Of a stretch of 64,000 nt of DNA, positions 46,513 through 59,414 are shown one piece after another. Both the position numbers and the translations under genes were made by a program. Position 1 is the stretch's first letter. Every line of letters begins with the position of its first letter. A model generated the notes under the pieces. It worked only from the letters and a program-made list of their open reading frames with translations. It did not search any database and had not been told where the DNA came from. Origin of the DNA: Casuarius casuarius (taxonomy: Eukaryota; Chordata; Aves; Casuariiformes; Casuariidae). Location: NCBI GenBank assembly GCA_003342895.1, contig PTFA01000020.1, positions 3,777,437 to 3,841,436 of the forward strand, in the 5' to 3' direction.

Positions 46513-49500
46513 ACTATATTTTCAAAAATCACGTAGCTGCAAATCTAAACACATTTTCAAGTGTTGATACTTATTCTTCAGGACATTTTACTTTTTTTTT
46601 TTTTCCTTCTAGCAGTCAAGTTAAAATTTGAGCTAGAATAAATACACAAGTAACATGAGCAGGTTTTGAGAGAAAGCAGTATGAGGTAACAGCTGAACTA
46701 TAACCAGCCATCTCACTACAGAACTGCTTTACCACAGCAATTTCAGCCCAAGGACTAAAAAAGTCTCTGCAAGGTAAGCAAATATCCTCTCTCAGAATGA
46801 GAAACTGAAAGATGCACTGAACAGTAGATTCTCACCCACATGACAGAATTGCCCCTTTTCCACAGGCATTCACTCAGAACACAAATACATGTAGGTGATG
46901 GACATGACCTATGCAGTTCCCTCAGTTCAGGGTTTATCCTAGCAAAGGAGGACAGACATTGGTTTCCTTATGCAAGGCAGCTATAAGGGAATTGGACTGT
47001 CCTTTTAAAAAAAAAAAGACACGCTGTGCTTTATCCTTTCACTGGGGTGGAATAGATGATTCTTTGAATCAAGACTTCAAAAGACCTTTTTGACTAGTAG
47101 GCCTTTCGGAACCTTAATTTTAAGCCTTTTTGAGGAATAAAGAGTGATTTTAGTAGACTTCCCTATTCTCACACATCACACTCTGCAGTAAAACCATGAT
47201 AAGCTTCAGAGGAATCCACTGAAAGAAGCAGGTACCTCAATGGCAGTGACAGAACTGTGTAGGAATACTTTTTTCCAGAGGGCTATTGTCTGCTTTTCCA
47301 GTTGCTAGCCATGGCTATTAGTCTTTCATATTTACCCATTCTCCATTTTTAAATATTTACCATGAGCAGTTTACAAGATATTAAGTTCCAGTTTGAATGA
47401 AGCTGGACGAAACATGCAAAGTTCAAATGCTATAATTAAAGCATTGCTTTAATATATTTAAAAAATATGAGTAATTAACCTTGCAATTCTACTGTGTTAT
47501 TACCAGATACAAGCACTGCAGATTCCTTATGACTTCCAAAGTTATGANTGTGAGACCTGGTTTGCCATCAATAAAGTTTCCCAATAATCACATAGCTCCA
47601 AGATATGAACAACACTTTAGATGTAAGAATCCATAGATAAAGAGCCACTGTTACTGTATACCTCAGTTCTGTTACTGATTTTTGAGAAAGTGTCAGAAGT
47701 ACTGATTGTAATTCCTGACTCTGTATTCGCAGTAAAGATTTAGATAACAGATCTAGCTTACATCACATATACGGACACTAATCTGCAGCCTCTATATAAA
47801 TCAAGCAATGAGACTCAGCCAGTTAGTGTTACAAATTTAAGCTTGAAACTCCAAATATCAGATAAACAATTCATTATTGCACAGCACAAGCCAGAGGCAT
47901 AAGAGATTTCGGTATTTAATGTAAATAGATTTTTTCTAAAATGTATAGTAACAGTTCGCAACTTTTTTTTTTCTTATAAGAGAAACGCTAGGTTTCTGAA
48001 GGAGGATGGTCCAGATTTAAAGGACTTAAGTATTGTGCAGCTCAGCACTGCAAAATTCTTCAGAGTTCGTAATTAATCTAGCTCTGAAGCAAAGCTGGTG
48101 TCCAAGGTATTATACACAGATTAAGAAAGAGTCAGAGCCTGTACTGCACTTCAGCTAAGATTCATGCAGTTAAAGTTACTATATCACCAGCATAAAGCTA
48201 ACATTACTGTAGTGGCTGAGGAGACATTTACACCAGCTACCCTTGTCTCAGAATAGGAATGAAGTGAAAGGCAGCAATAACTTCTTAAAAAAAAAATCAC
48301 CCAGTATGATTTGCCAGAGTTCCTTTTTCGGAGCATCCAAGCTTCTAGCAAGGGTATGTGGGGTCTTAATGGATTACTTATTATGATTTAAACTTCAGAA
48401 TTACAATTCTAGATTTCTAAGCAGTTTCTTGCAGCTGGACCTATGTGTATAAAATCACTCATTGTGATTGGCTACATTTTAAATACAGAATAATAATAAA
48501 GGTATCATTACCGTAACACAAAAATAATATATTCCTCTGAATTAAAGAGACTATCTTACCTCCCAAGAATGACAAGTAAGTGAAACTATGGCACAATTAA
48601 CTGGTACTCTGCCTAAAAGTCTGGTGACAAGAGATAACTTTCTCTAATCATTTTTAAAGTGTACTCAGCATAGATGATGCAACAAAAACATCTTTGGCTC
48701 TAATGGTATGTCATGATGATGATGTGTGTAGTATTTCCATTTTAGACAGAACTTGAAACTAAAGGGATCACTGCACCACAAGCTAAACAAATACAAACAT
48801 TAAAAAGCACTGGGCCAGAAGATTTGTAGCATGAGAACTTAAAAACATTTCCAATTCTTTCTCCCTTAGGATGCAGAATTTACTCTGAAAACAAGACAAA
48901 ACAGGAACAGAAAACAGCAAAAATATGTTTGGATAAATAAGACATTTCTATTTGTCTATTTTACACCATTTGTGCTTGCAGTATAAAAAGGAAAAAAAAA
49001 AGACAAAATTTTGACACCGCAGTACTGCCATGTTTCACTTTAAAGTTGTCAATTTTAACTAGTGGTCTTTGCCAATCTCCTGTGTTAATTAGCAAGTGAC
49101 TGAAGTCACATAAGCTTAAACTTATCATTTGGTAAGTACTTCTATCATAATCCGAGGAATATACGCTCGAGGCTTGCCAACACTATTTGGTAAAGATTAA
49201 TGTAGCAACCACACGGCATATGCTTGTGCCTTATTTTAACATCAGCCATGAGTCTATTCCCTTCCAAGATTTTGCAGAGTAGACCAGATTGAGAGTTGTT
49301 CAGAATATGTTCACTGCATTCTGACTCATTTGGTACATGAATATGAAGCACCTACTTTTCCGTCTTAGCAATATGAACATCAGGATGAATTAACAATAAG
49401 CAGCTGTAAACAGGCATATCTGTGCATAAATCAAAAAGAACAGTTCGTCTACAAGTTCCTGAGCTACAGCCTCCTAAATCAGAGTAAGTACTATGAGAAA

Positions 49501-49989
49501 CAAGACAATACAAGTTACTAGTTTGTCCAGATGCTAAGATTTTTTTTTACAAGCAAGGAAATTGAGAAAAAAACTATTTTGACATCTGCTTTGACATGTG
49601 GTCAGCCAGTAAGGCTGAAATTGGGCATTCCAAATGAGAAGACAATTTGGGTTAAAAATCAGACCAATAGCTAGCCAAAAAATTACTTGACAAAAAAGTA
49701 AGGTTGTATAGAAAGTGCATTCTTGACCTCTCTGCTACCTTTCTATTCAGAAGAATGTTAAGAATTTGTTTGCATAGGTGCACTTTGCATTTCTTTGCTT
49801 CTCATTTCATTATACAGCGTGACTCCGCATTGCCAAAAATGGATTTTTATAGTTGTGGAGATTTTTTTAATCCTCTAATTTAAAAAGAAACATACAGAGA
49901 GCTCAGCTAGTTCTCTGATTTATTTTACAAGCAGTTTCACACAGCTCTTTACTAAACAGACGTTCTTTGTGCTTTATTACAAGTTTGCT

Positions 49990-50185
49990 CCATTGAGTCA
50001 TGCACTCTGTGGGATGCTGCATCTATATTTTATTTTACTCTTGTCATTAATTACCTCGTGGGCCTGTATCATGTCTCTCTCAGTCTCATTTATTATAATG
50101 GCGCCTGCTAGTGTTGCTCGAGTTAAGAGCTGTCAGTATTTCCATTAGAAACACCATCTCTCAAGAGTTTAAAAGTCAGCTGTAA
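49990..50185. promoter_or_regulatory. Candidate conserved non-coding element
   Basis: The segment contains CATTAATTA (50045-50053, homeodomain core), TTTATTATAATGGCGCC (GGCGCC at 50100-50105) and CAGCTG (50177-50182, E-box). Complexity is balanced, with no simple repeat and no open frame. This mixture is common in vertebrate developmental enhancers. Conservation itself cannot be seen from one sequence, so the call rests on texture and motifs only. Confidence 0.3.
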
Positions 50186-50479
50186 AACTTTACTCCTGGC
50201 TGATGGCTGGCATACATGGCCACAGCCAGAAGGCTTTTCTTTTCTTAACATTAAAATGAACTAAGACAAATAAACAAAGTTTTTAAGTCATAGAATCAGA
50301 TGCAAGTTTTGAAATTTTTTTTTTTTGAAACTTAAACAGCTCAATTTCTTTGAATCATGTTTTGCAGGTCATTTGCTGCTAATATAAGTCAGTATTAAAG
50401 GGTTTTTTCTTTTTTCTTTCTTTTTTTTAAATGGATTCAAGCCACCTTTTCTATCTTCTTCTCTAGCACTGAACTTCCC

Positions 50480-50728
50480 TTAACACCTTGCATCACAACT
50501 AACAGGCCAAGAGTCTGCCCTTCTGTAGCTGCTGCTGCTGCCTAAAACAGCTTTGAGTGAGTCTTCTTCACACAGCCGTTTCATTTTAGGTTGCCAATAA
50601 AGGCATTTTCCTCTTCTGCCAATATCCCCACATCCACCACATAAACTTGCGTTTATGAATTTTACATGTCCATTTTGAAGAGAACTGGGAGGAGGCAACC
50701 CGTGAGGTTGCTCTACTGTGACATCCAA
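50480..50728 (-). other. Unassigned 82-codon open frame
   Basis: The minus-strand frame is open from just after a TAA near 50740 to a stop at 50480. It starts from TTG at 50728, so there is no ATG near the start. The peptide contains SLCGGCGDIGRRGKCLYWQP, a short cysteine-rich stretch (CGGC) that could in principle bind metal but lacks a complete finger pattern. Serine codons (GCAGCAGCAGC region) give an SSSS run. No good acceptor precedes it. It may be chance. Confidence 0.12.
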
Positions 50729-50744
50729 TTTCTTTTCAATTTAG

Positions 50745-50887
50745 AATCAACACAGGCACCCCAAGAGGTTCCTCAAAAGGGCTTTCAGGCAGGCCAGCTT
50801 GAGAGCCAGGGCCCTGAAGGTCCAGCCTGTCAAGCAGCTGTCATGAACCTCAGTGTGAGAGACAGTCAGTACTTGCACTGTTCCTAA
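50745..50887 (+). other. Candidate terminal exon
   Basis: TTTCTTTTCAATTTAG ends at 50744 and is a strong pyrimidine-rich acceptor. The following 140 bases are GC-richer than their surroundings and open in one frame to TAA at 50885-50887. They encode a Q/G/P/E-rich peptide (APQEVPQKGFQAGQLESQGP). There is no AATAAA shortly downstream. I recognise no family. Confidence 0.2.
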
Positions 50888-53075
50888 ACACTAATATTAA
50901 TCTAGCCACACTAGTCTGACCAGGGAGGGTCTCTGCTAAGCCAGAAACTTCGCAGCTGTAGCTTGCAGGTGCCTAACAAGACCTATCTGGAATCCACCAC
51001 AATTTTACTGAAATCACACCATCCCTGCAGAGCATGGCAATGCTGACAACTCAGTAGTCTCTACACGAAGAATAAAAACACTCCAACAGAAAGTTAACAA
51101 ACAATTCTTAGCATTCTAAACTATGAAGGATTTCAGAGTATATTTCCAGTGAAAGGCACTATTCAAAAAAGCCCTGCAAGCTAAGCTGTGTGAGCAGACC
51201 TTTGTACAAGCAGCCCAGGACTCAGAACACAGACGTTTTATCACATCAGTGCTTTGATCATGGGAAGGTCTTTACAGTGTGAGAAGGGTATATATACACA
51301 GCTACATACTATAATAGTACAAAACAAACAGAAGATATCACATGGCCAGCTGCCTATCAGCTAAATGAGGTCTGATGATTTAGCCTAAATCACTTCTTTC
51401 CAAACAGTCTGTTTAACTTGCACTGAGAATGGCTGTCACATGCTACAAGGAATTTATGGAAAAATAAACCCAAGGTATTCGTTTTTAAAGTATTGGTATG
51501 CTGATTATAAGACAGTGGTCTCATCATTAGGTCCTATTACATCAGATAAGTTATAAACAATTCATGTTCTTCAGAACAAATGATTACCTCTGAGACTGAT
51601 TTATACTTCCACCAAGAGAAGCATTCAATAGAAGTCATCATTTTACCAATGTAGCTTATCTCCCATAGAGTTTTAGAGAGACCACAACATTTCTGCATCT
51701 GCTACGGAGCTTGGACAAAGCACAGCCCAAGGAAATCTCTATATTACTGTTCTTTTTAATCAGCCAAACCAACATAAAGGAGCTGTACCATATTCTCAAG
51801 AATATTACAACTGCAAGGTATCCATTAAAATCTTCCCAAGTGATTCAAATCTCCATGCACTGCCTTTCCCCTCACTCACAAGATTGTTTCAAAACACAGA
51901 AGGACTAAGAAAGCTATTAAGGCAATCGTAGAAAGGAAGCAAGTTAAAGACAAATATAGAAGATCTTGATGAATTTGGGGTTTAGACACAGATTGTTTAA
52001 CTGAGCATAATGGCTCAGAGGCCAGCTATGAAGCATAGACAGAGAATAGAGAAATAATTTACTACATGCATGAGCTACATGTAGAATGGAAGATAATACT
52101 GCTTTAGCAGGGCAAGGAGTAAGTAATGAGATTGACAAAGACCCAAGGACCACTAAATCAGCTGAACAAAATCTAGTTAAATAGAATTACTACCACTACA
52201 GATCAGTGGTCCTTACCACTAAGGATTATTTGTCTTAAATTCATTCCGTAAGATGCATCTGGGTAAAACAAACTTGGTTAAGTGAAGTGAATGGCATAAC
52301 TTTTGGAAATGAATTATCTTCATTCTTATTTTAAACTAGTCAGGATATTTTTCTATAAATATTTTCGTCACCTAAAGACAATACAATTGCCAACCATTTG
52401 TCAGTTCTACTTTATACTATTAGTAAGCAAGAATATCTTCATGGCCTACAGAATTAAGAGAGCAGAAACAAGAGGAGAATAAGTCTATAGGAAGTCTACT
52501 TTGAGACTAAGTCCTTAGAATGCAAACCTAGAATTTTGTCTCAAAATGTGTGATCACTCCAATCACTCTCTATTTAGTTCTCATTTTCCTTATTGACTGT
52601 AGATTAGGAAATCAGTCTTACAGGGTTAAAGTTAGCCTATCTGAATCCAGCCTTTTGGACCTCCTCCTCTAAATAAGTGTCCTTTCCAAGATGCTCCTAA
52701 GAAGCAGTATAGCTGTTCACAGCATCTCATTCAGAGTAGAAAGTGATTCTATCTAATTAAAATGCAGTAATTTAAAATACATTTTATGTCACAATAATGT
52801 CTGTTTTGTAGTCCCAGAATCAGGGTTGATTGCTGTTGCAAAACTGACCACAGGTTTGAAAGGCAGATCTGGAAGTCCTTGGTCCTCTGGGTATTGTTTT
52901 CATAGTTTGGATTTTTTATTGCTGTTCTTGGCAGCAGGGGGAGGTGTGTGTGGAGGTATTGCCTTAGTACATGCATACATGAGTAAGCTAAAAGTTCTAG
53001 TTTCCTAGGTAAGAAGCCATATAGACTGAAGTACCAGGCTAACATACAGCTAGTTGTGGAGCTANAGCAAGCCAA

Positions 53076-53118
53076 AAATGCATCAGCATACATAGAAATG
53101 CATCAGCATAGATAGAAA
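53076..53118 (+). repeat. Tandem duplication, period 20
   Basis: The unit AAATGCATCAGCATACATAG is repeated once directly, with a single C-to-G change (CATAG to GATAG). It looks like a recent short duplication. Confidence 0.9.
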
Positions 53119-55054
53119 TCCTTAAGCAGTGCTTTTTCTATTTAAAAAGACAAAACAAAACAAAAAGAACATCATGCCTTTAGCTAAAGGCCAGGCCATA
53201 AATATTCTTGGTTTAGTAAGATTCAACTTCCTCAACTCTAGCTGCACCAGACATCTCTTGGGCTTAAATCTCTAGAAGGGGATAGAATACATGAACCTCA
53301 ACTCCATTTTGAGTACTAAACTAATAGTCTCCTCATGGAACTGAAGTCTCCTCACTTTTGTAAGCCCAAAATTTTAGCATCATCAAATCATCACTTTCCA
53401 GAATTCTGGAGGGAACATCTTTGTATATAGCTACAACTGCAGCTTTCCTTCATAATAAGCTTCAGTGATTTTATTCCTGGATATCCATACAGCAACATTT
53501 TGTTTCATGAACAATTTAAATATTTCAACATTTGATTGTGTTCCAATGAAAATGAGATCTTTCAGATTTTCTGAAAAAGAAAGTCAATTGTACCTGAAGT
53601 AAGAACACGTTCAGAGTAGACTGCTCAAAATCAAGACAGAAAAAAGACTGCAAACCTGCTCATCCATTTCTTCAGTGACCTCTCATCCATTATTACAGTT
53701 AAGTCTTATCCCTTCTCCCCAGACCTCAAATCTATAGACAATTTTGGCTGAAAGCAATAAATATTTTGGTTTTGATGAGTTGCCCTCTGACCAACTTCAA
53801 CAAAAGCCATCGGCAAAAGATTTCCAACCTGGTCTGATGAGTGCTATAAGTGTAATATGCAGAATGGCCTGGTTATATATTAGTATTATAGTTAATATCT
53901 CAATCCTTTAACATTGTAGGTATGCTGGACCCCTGCAGTTTGCATTAATATTTGATTTCATATTTAGTAAGATATCAGCTTTTAGACTGAGCTTACTTTA
54001 CAAAGTGACCCTGGTTATGGAGATTAGCAATTCATTTTCTCTGCATCTGTCTGAATGCATCACTTAAAGACCAAAAGTAAATCTTTATATAAGACCAGTG
54101 CAGGAGTCCAACCCTTGAACCCAATTTCTTTGTCTGATTTTTCGTTTCAACTCCCAGTACTGATTTACTATGATGTATACAGTGTTTACTTATTTTTCCT
54201 CTTCAAAGTTTACATCAGCATTAAAAATTCACTTCAAAGAAGTGGTAGCTTTTACTTAAAATCCATGTTCTTACAGTCCACAGCAAACTTACTGCCCATA
54301 AATCAAACCAATATTTCTCCATAACTCCTCAAGCTATTCTGCTCTTTTCTAAACCAAAAAGAAACTATCAGTCATGTTTATGGGTCAATTTCCAGTTTAT
54401 TACTTTGGCTGACTAATAGGCTTCCTATCTGATCTATACTTACCACGTAATATAATTAGAAATGATGCCTCTGAAAGTATTTACTACTACGGGACTATTA
54501 AAATTAAGTTTTGCTCAGGAAAAAAAAAAACAATGTGCCTGGCTCAAGATAATAAAGCCTCGAGTGAGAAAAAGAGACCTCCCCCAGCTGCAGATAGTGA
54601 CTGCCTGTATAGCCACCCTTCTGTAATTCATGTCTATTATTTTAAACAGTAAAACCAGCTAGTATGAAAAGATTACATGCTACTATGCTTCGTTTTGGTC
54701 CCCCTAAAAATATAGGAGACAGCAGATCAATAATTGACGTAAAGCTCTGTTGTGCTAATATTCAGCATTACTTGCACTATATTAGTAGGTAACACACGAG
54801 TCATACACCATTGCCAGAAAAATACTGTATTATCAATTTGTCTTTATTTCCTGTGCCTCACACTGCTCGCTTCTCTTAAGTAGTCACAGAAGAGGTAGTG
54901 GCACACTATTCTTCTCAGTAGCAAAGCATGAAGGCGAGTTTATGAAACAAACTCATTCCACCTATGTCTCCTAGCTAAACTCACTGTGCAATAATAAATA
55001 AGAAGCAGGAGAAAAATTGAGAAAATGTGTCTTAAAGGTTTTAGAAAAGAGTCT

Positions 55055-55089
55055 CGAAAGAAATGAAATGAAAGAAAAGAAATGAAAGA
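55055..55089 (+). repeat. (GAAAT/GAAAA)n tract
   Basis: Imperfect pentamer units GAAAG, AAATG and AAATGAAAG form a purine-rich strand. Confidence 0.75.
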
Positions 55090-55741
55090 TACCATGATGT
55101 AATTTTTTTTTTTTTTAAAGGCACAGATACCAAAAAAGGGAGCTATATTGCACTTTAAACATGGGATCACTTATCTGGAACAAAGTTTATTAAAGAAAGA
55201 ACATATTAAACATAACAAAACCCTGCTTGTTTAGTTTTGTAACCATAAAAAAAGACATGCTGCAAGAGAATGAAAAGCTCTCAAACTCCAGCCTTGTAAC
55301 CTGCAGCAAACCTCAAAAAACTTCAAGAAAAGCATGTATTTAATAAAAGAGGAAAAATATTCATTTGCCTGAAGCTTATTTTACATTTTCTGTTACAGAG
55401 GATTTATAAAATACTAGAAATCTGTTCTTGCTTTAGAGATAGATTTACCTCAGATGGATTAGATGAAACTTCTGAGCTGTTTTTAACCTGGTTGGCAAGC
55501 ATTACAGAGCTGTCCTTAGGCTTGCTTTGTGATTTCACTGAGATGTATCATTTAGAAATACAACTGCCACCTCTGAAGCATTATTTAGCAGTGATGGTGA
55601 CAAATACATACCTAAGCCATTATTAGCAACTGCCAAATAAAAGAAGGAGGAAAAAAGTTGAAAGAGAGAGAGAAAGCCTGAACTTCTGCAGAAAAGAAAA
55701 ATTGATCAATTCAGAAGAATGATACAGGCCCTCCAAAGACA

Positions 55742-55774
55742 GGTGGGTGGGTGGGTAATTTTTTTTTTTTTTTT
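55742..55774 (+). repeat. (GGGT)n followed by poly-T
   Basis: GGTGGGTGGGTGGGT followed by AA and about 16 T bases. Four closely spaced G runs could form at least a two-layer G-quadruplex. Confidence 0.8.
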
Positions 55775-57885
55775 CCCTCCCCAGAGTCATTTTTCCTCCA
55801 GTCTTATTAGCAGACCCATAGCTTTTAGCTCAAGGGGTTTAGATCAAAGTTTCTCCATCTCAGAGCTTCTTTTACTTTGCACACGATACAAGTGATAGCC
55901 AGGTGGTGGTATCTACCATTGGTCTCAGCAAGCTGTGAACTTAGCCTTTTAACATGGCACTAGGATATCTTCCACATGAAAAAAGTCCCTTNGCTCAATA
56001 TCATTCCCTAATCCTGCAAACATTTGCTCAGTTTAAAACTTGAGAGTAATGTGTGAACCTCTGCAAATGGTGTTAAATTCATCACCTTCTAGTTCCAGGC
56101 CCATGAACTAGTGGAGACAGTCATTATTGCCTATTCATGACCAATTAAAAATTCAATTTGTTCTTGTCACAACCAGTAAGTTGATTATATTTATATAAAT
56201 GTAGACATAGCCACTAAGCAGGTTTGTAAATAATTAGTAACATGGGCATTGCACTACAGAGGCAAGTGCTTAAGTTGCTTCAGCAGTTAGCCTTTTTAAT
56301 GTCTCTTCTGATACAAAAGAAGAAAATTATGTTTTTTAATAGGCTAGTGCCAAAGGTTAGGCTTATATAGATCTGTGATATACTGCTTGCCTAGGGGACA
56401 AATCAGGAGCAAAGGAGGGCACTGTGTACATTAATGGCTCTGGACTGGACTGTCAGGATCCAGCAGGTCTACTAGCTTAGCCACAGCACTAGTGTTGGCA
56501 GGGACCACAGCAATGCTCACAGCAGCGAGCAGGGAGATGGAAAGGGAGAACACAGGAGAACGTCAATATTCACAGGTGAGGTTTAGCTACTTCATGCCTG
56601 GGAGTTAATAAGCAAGGAACAGTGCCCCTTGGGCGTCATGACATACCAAAGCAACTTGCTGCATACAAATTGCCTGCAATGCTTTCTTCAACTTTTTTTT
56701 TTTTTTAATAAAAATTTGAGCCTCCTCTTAGTAAAGATGGTCTTGGAGAGGACTATTTCCCAGAAAACCCAAGCTGACTAGTATTCAGCACCAGTAGGTG
56801 CTGAACTCTACCTGCTTCACAAAGGTATCTTCCATTTGTGCTTCTGTGTTCAGCTCTCAGCAGTGCATGCAGCTTCCCTCCAGCCTGATTCCCAGCTAGG
56901 CTTTCTGTTCCCCAGTTTGGAAAGTTGCCTGACCATGGAAAGAGGACATTTCCTCAAGGAGGCCTCTTCAAAAGAGTTTCCATTGTTTATACCAAACCCC
57001 ACTGGCCCTGAAAGACAGATGCACCCATGTCTTATCCATCCTGAAGGGTAGCAAGTTGGTGGGAAGTAGATTAAGGGGACAATAGTCTCAAACAAGTAGT
57101 TCTTCAAAGTTCAGAGTTCTATTCCACAGAGAACAGTCAGATATTTTTGTTTACTCTCCTTTAATTCATTCTGCCAGTACCGGAGATCTTGGGAAAATAA
57201 TCCTGCTGTGGGATCATATGTGCAGGGTTCAGTCCCACACAAGCTACTGTACAGGAATATGTGGATTCAAATATGGAGCATTATACAGAGATTTCACTGA
57301 ACGACTGAACAAATCCTTCTATTAAATATTTGCAGAAAGTGAACTAAAATGTTGAAATAGTTGAATTAAATTCTTTTTAGAAATTTACCACTAGCCTTAC
57401 CCAGGGGTCTACATTACTCAAATTCTGTATGTATAACATACGATAAAAACACTATAAAAATATTTTTGTTCTGATTTTAATACATTGATGAAAAGCACTG
57501 AAAAGATGAATTCATTCTTCGTAGTTTCAAAACCAGTAGACCACAATGAATATGTAAATTCTGACTAATTAATGAATTAGAATTCACATTGCAGACAAGC
57601 TGTTACTTTTTAGGTATTGTATTGATTGAAATCTGTGGGTTTTTTTTTTTAAATATAAAGTGCACCATTATCCTCCAGCAAAGTGTTTGATTTATGATAC
57701 AGATGCGGTAGAAGTTCTAAGTTTTGTCCCCAGACGCCTCACGAAAAAATAAAGACAAAGCAAGCTTCTAACTAGGAACGACAACAAATGTCAACATTCC
57801 AGCAGTTTATACCACAGACATATTCACTCTTGTGTGGTTAGTGCTGCAAAGGACCAGGGTAGAAAGAGTTAATGGGTAATCCACT

Positions 57886-57925
57886 GGGGGGGGGGGGNGG
57901 GCAGGGGGAAGCATGCAGGTGGGGA
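57886..57925 (+). repeat. Poly-G tract with further G runs
   Basis: Twelve G, an N (57898), then GGG, CA, GGGGG and later GGTGGGG. It has strong G-quadruplex potential on the plus strand. The N within the run suggests sequencing difficulty. Confidence 0.85.
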
Positions 57926-58951
57926 AGCCATTTAGGGTTATCATAGAATTATCTTCTCTGGTGGAACCTACAGTCAGTCATTCACAGAAGGTATTTTTTT
58001 GCAACTAAAAACCAAAATGTTTTTCCCCTCTTTTGATTTGGCCTTGTTCACAAAATTTATGACTTGGAATTGTTTGTCAGTAAAGTTAACAATACAAGTT
58101 TCACTATTTCAAATATTTTTCAACTAGATAAGATTAACACAGGGCCCAATCTATGCTTGAAGACCTTGCAAACTACAATGATACTTCCATATGTGGAGGG
58201 ACCTAGGAGTAAAGCTGTATATTTTAGATTGCTAGAATTTGCATAGTTATTTTAGAGCTGGTATAAGCTTATATCAGAGCTGGTAGAGAAATGTGATGCC
58301 ACAGTAGTACTGTTATTCTGAACAGTTAATAGCATAGTACTTCAGGAAAGTCACTTATGGTAAATGTGTTCTGTACAATTCAGTAAAAATTCAATAGCTA
58401 AGAAAGTTGGCCTGATTACTCAAGAACTGGCCTAGCTAGTCACAATGCACCATGTAGTTACAACTGAACAGAAACCTGCTGTGCCTAGCTAAACAAGTCT
58501 AGTAGACTAGGCACACATAACTACTTCAAAACCCTCAGCACAAAATAGTAAGTAACCTGTTTCAGCCCAGCTGTTACACAAAAGGTAGCATACACTGTAC
58601 TGGTAATCTCAGCAGAGATGTCACAGCCTATAACATATGGAAAAATAAAGTCTTAACTCTGTATGGAGTCTTTCACATTTATAGATTAGTATAAAGAAAC
58701 CAGCACTGACACCACTAACTCTCAAGGGGACACCATACAGTCTCTGTAGAGAAGTCTAGTTAACGCTCAGAAAGATAGCATTTAAATACTGAAGAGCAAG
58801 TCTGTTAGATTACCTGCTGATTTTACAGCAGAGAAGTATCTAGTGCTCTCTAAGGAGTAAATTTAGACTTGATCTTCTTTGCAAAGAAAATGCACAAAAG
58901 TTTGATCTTCAAATTGATTTGACATAGATATTCTTTTCTGCTCCCCGCTCT
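57926..58951. other. Gene-free stretch between poly-G and poly-C tracts
   Basis: The sequence is unique and AT-rich. It includes a 12-base palindrome TATAAGCTTATA (58262-58273) flanked by direct copies of AGAGCTGGTA. No coding frame is supported. Confidence 0.5.
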
Positions 58952-58970
58952 CCCCCCCCCCCCCCCCCCC
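58952..58970 (+). repeat. Poly-C tract
   Basis: Nineteen C bases followed by GCCCC. On the minus strand this is a long G run with quadruplex potential. The true length is probably uncertain. Confidence 0.85.
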
Positions 58971-59414
58971 GCCCCACACCAATATCTGAAACACATGTAA
59001 AGCTGACCAGAAGGGTGGGGAGAGGAAACCGCAATTTAATAGTGTCCTGCCAAAACTAAAGATTTGTTAAGAGGAGATTTGGGAAAAAAGAAAAAACCCA
59101 AAAGTTTGTAGTAATATCAAAATTTTATATTGATATTTCTAGGACAACTGTCTCAACTCCCACCCTCCCAAGGAATTTTTTTTTTTAATCTTCTATTATT
59201 GTAGATATAAGTCAACCTTAAATGAAACAATCTTCTAGTCCAAAACTGCTTTTCCACAGAATTTGATTTTATTGAAAACTCAGAATTCTTTAAGATTGTT
59301 TTGAAAGGAAAGCAAGCATTGTATCATTAGCAAAACAGCAGTTCATTTTCCACTCAGCTCTAATCATATGGTTAAATGTAGATAATACAACTTGGTAACA
59401 GCCAAAACACAGAG

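Larger units (their letters stand above)
46434..50479. other. Gene-free stretch with a motif-dense right end
   Basis: A short GT repeat lies at 46494-46512. A segment at 49990-50185 has the look of a conserved non-coding element. I see no coding frame that I can support elsewhere. Confidence 0.5.
50888..57885. other. Gene-free stretch with small repeats
   Basis: I find no supportable gene. It contains a 20-base tandem duplication (53076-53118), a GAAAT/GAAAA tract (55055-55089) and a GGGT/poly-T tract (55742-55774). A homeodomain-motif cluster lies near 57540-57610. Overlapping frames on both strands at 56836-57107 have no recognisable content. Confidence 0.5.
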
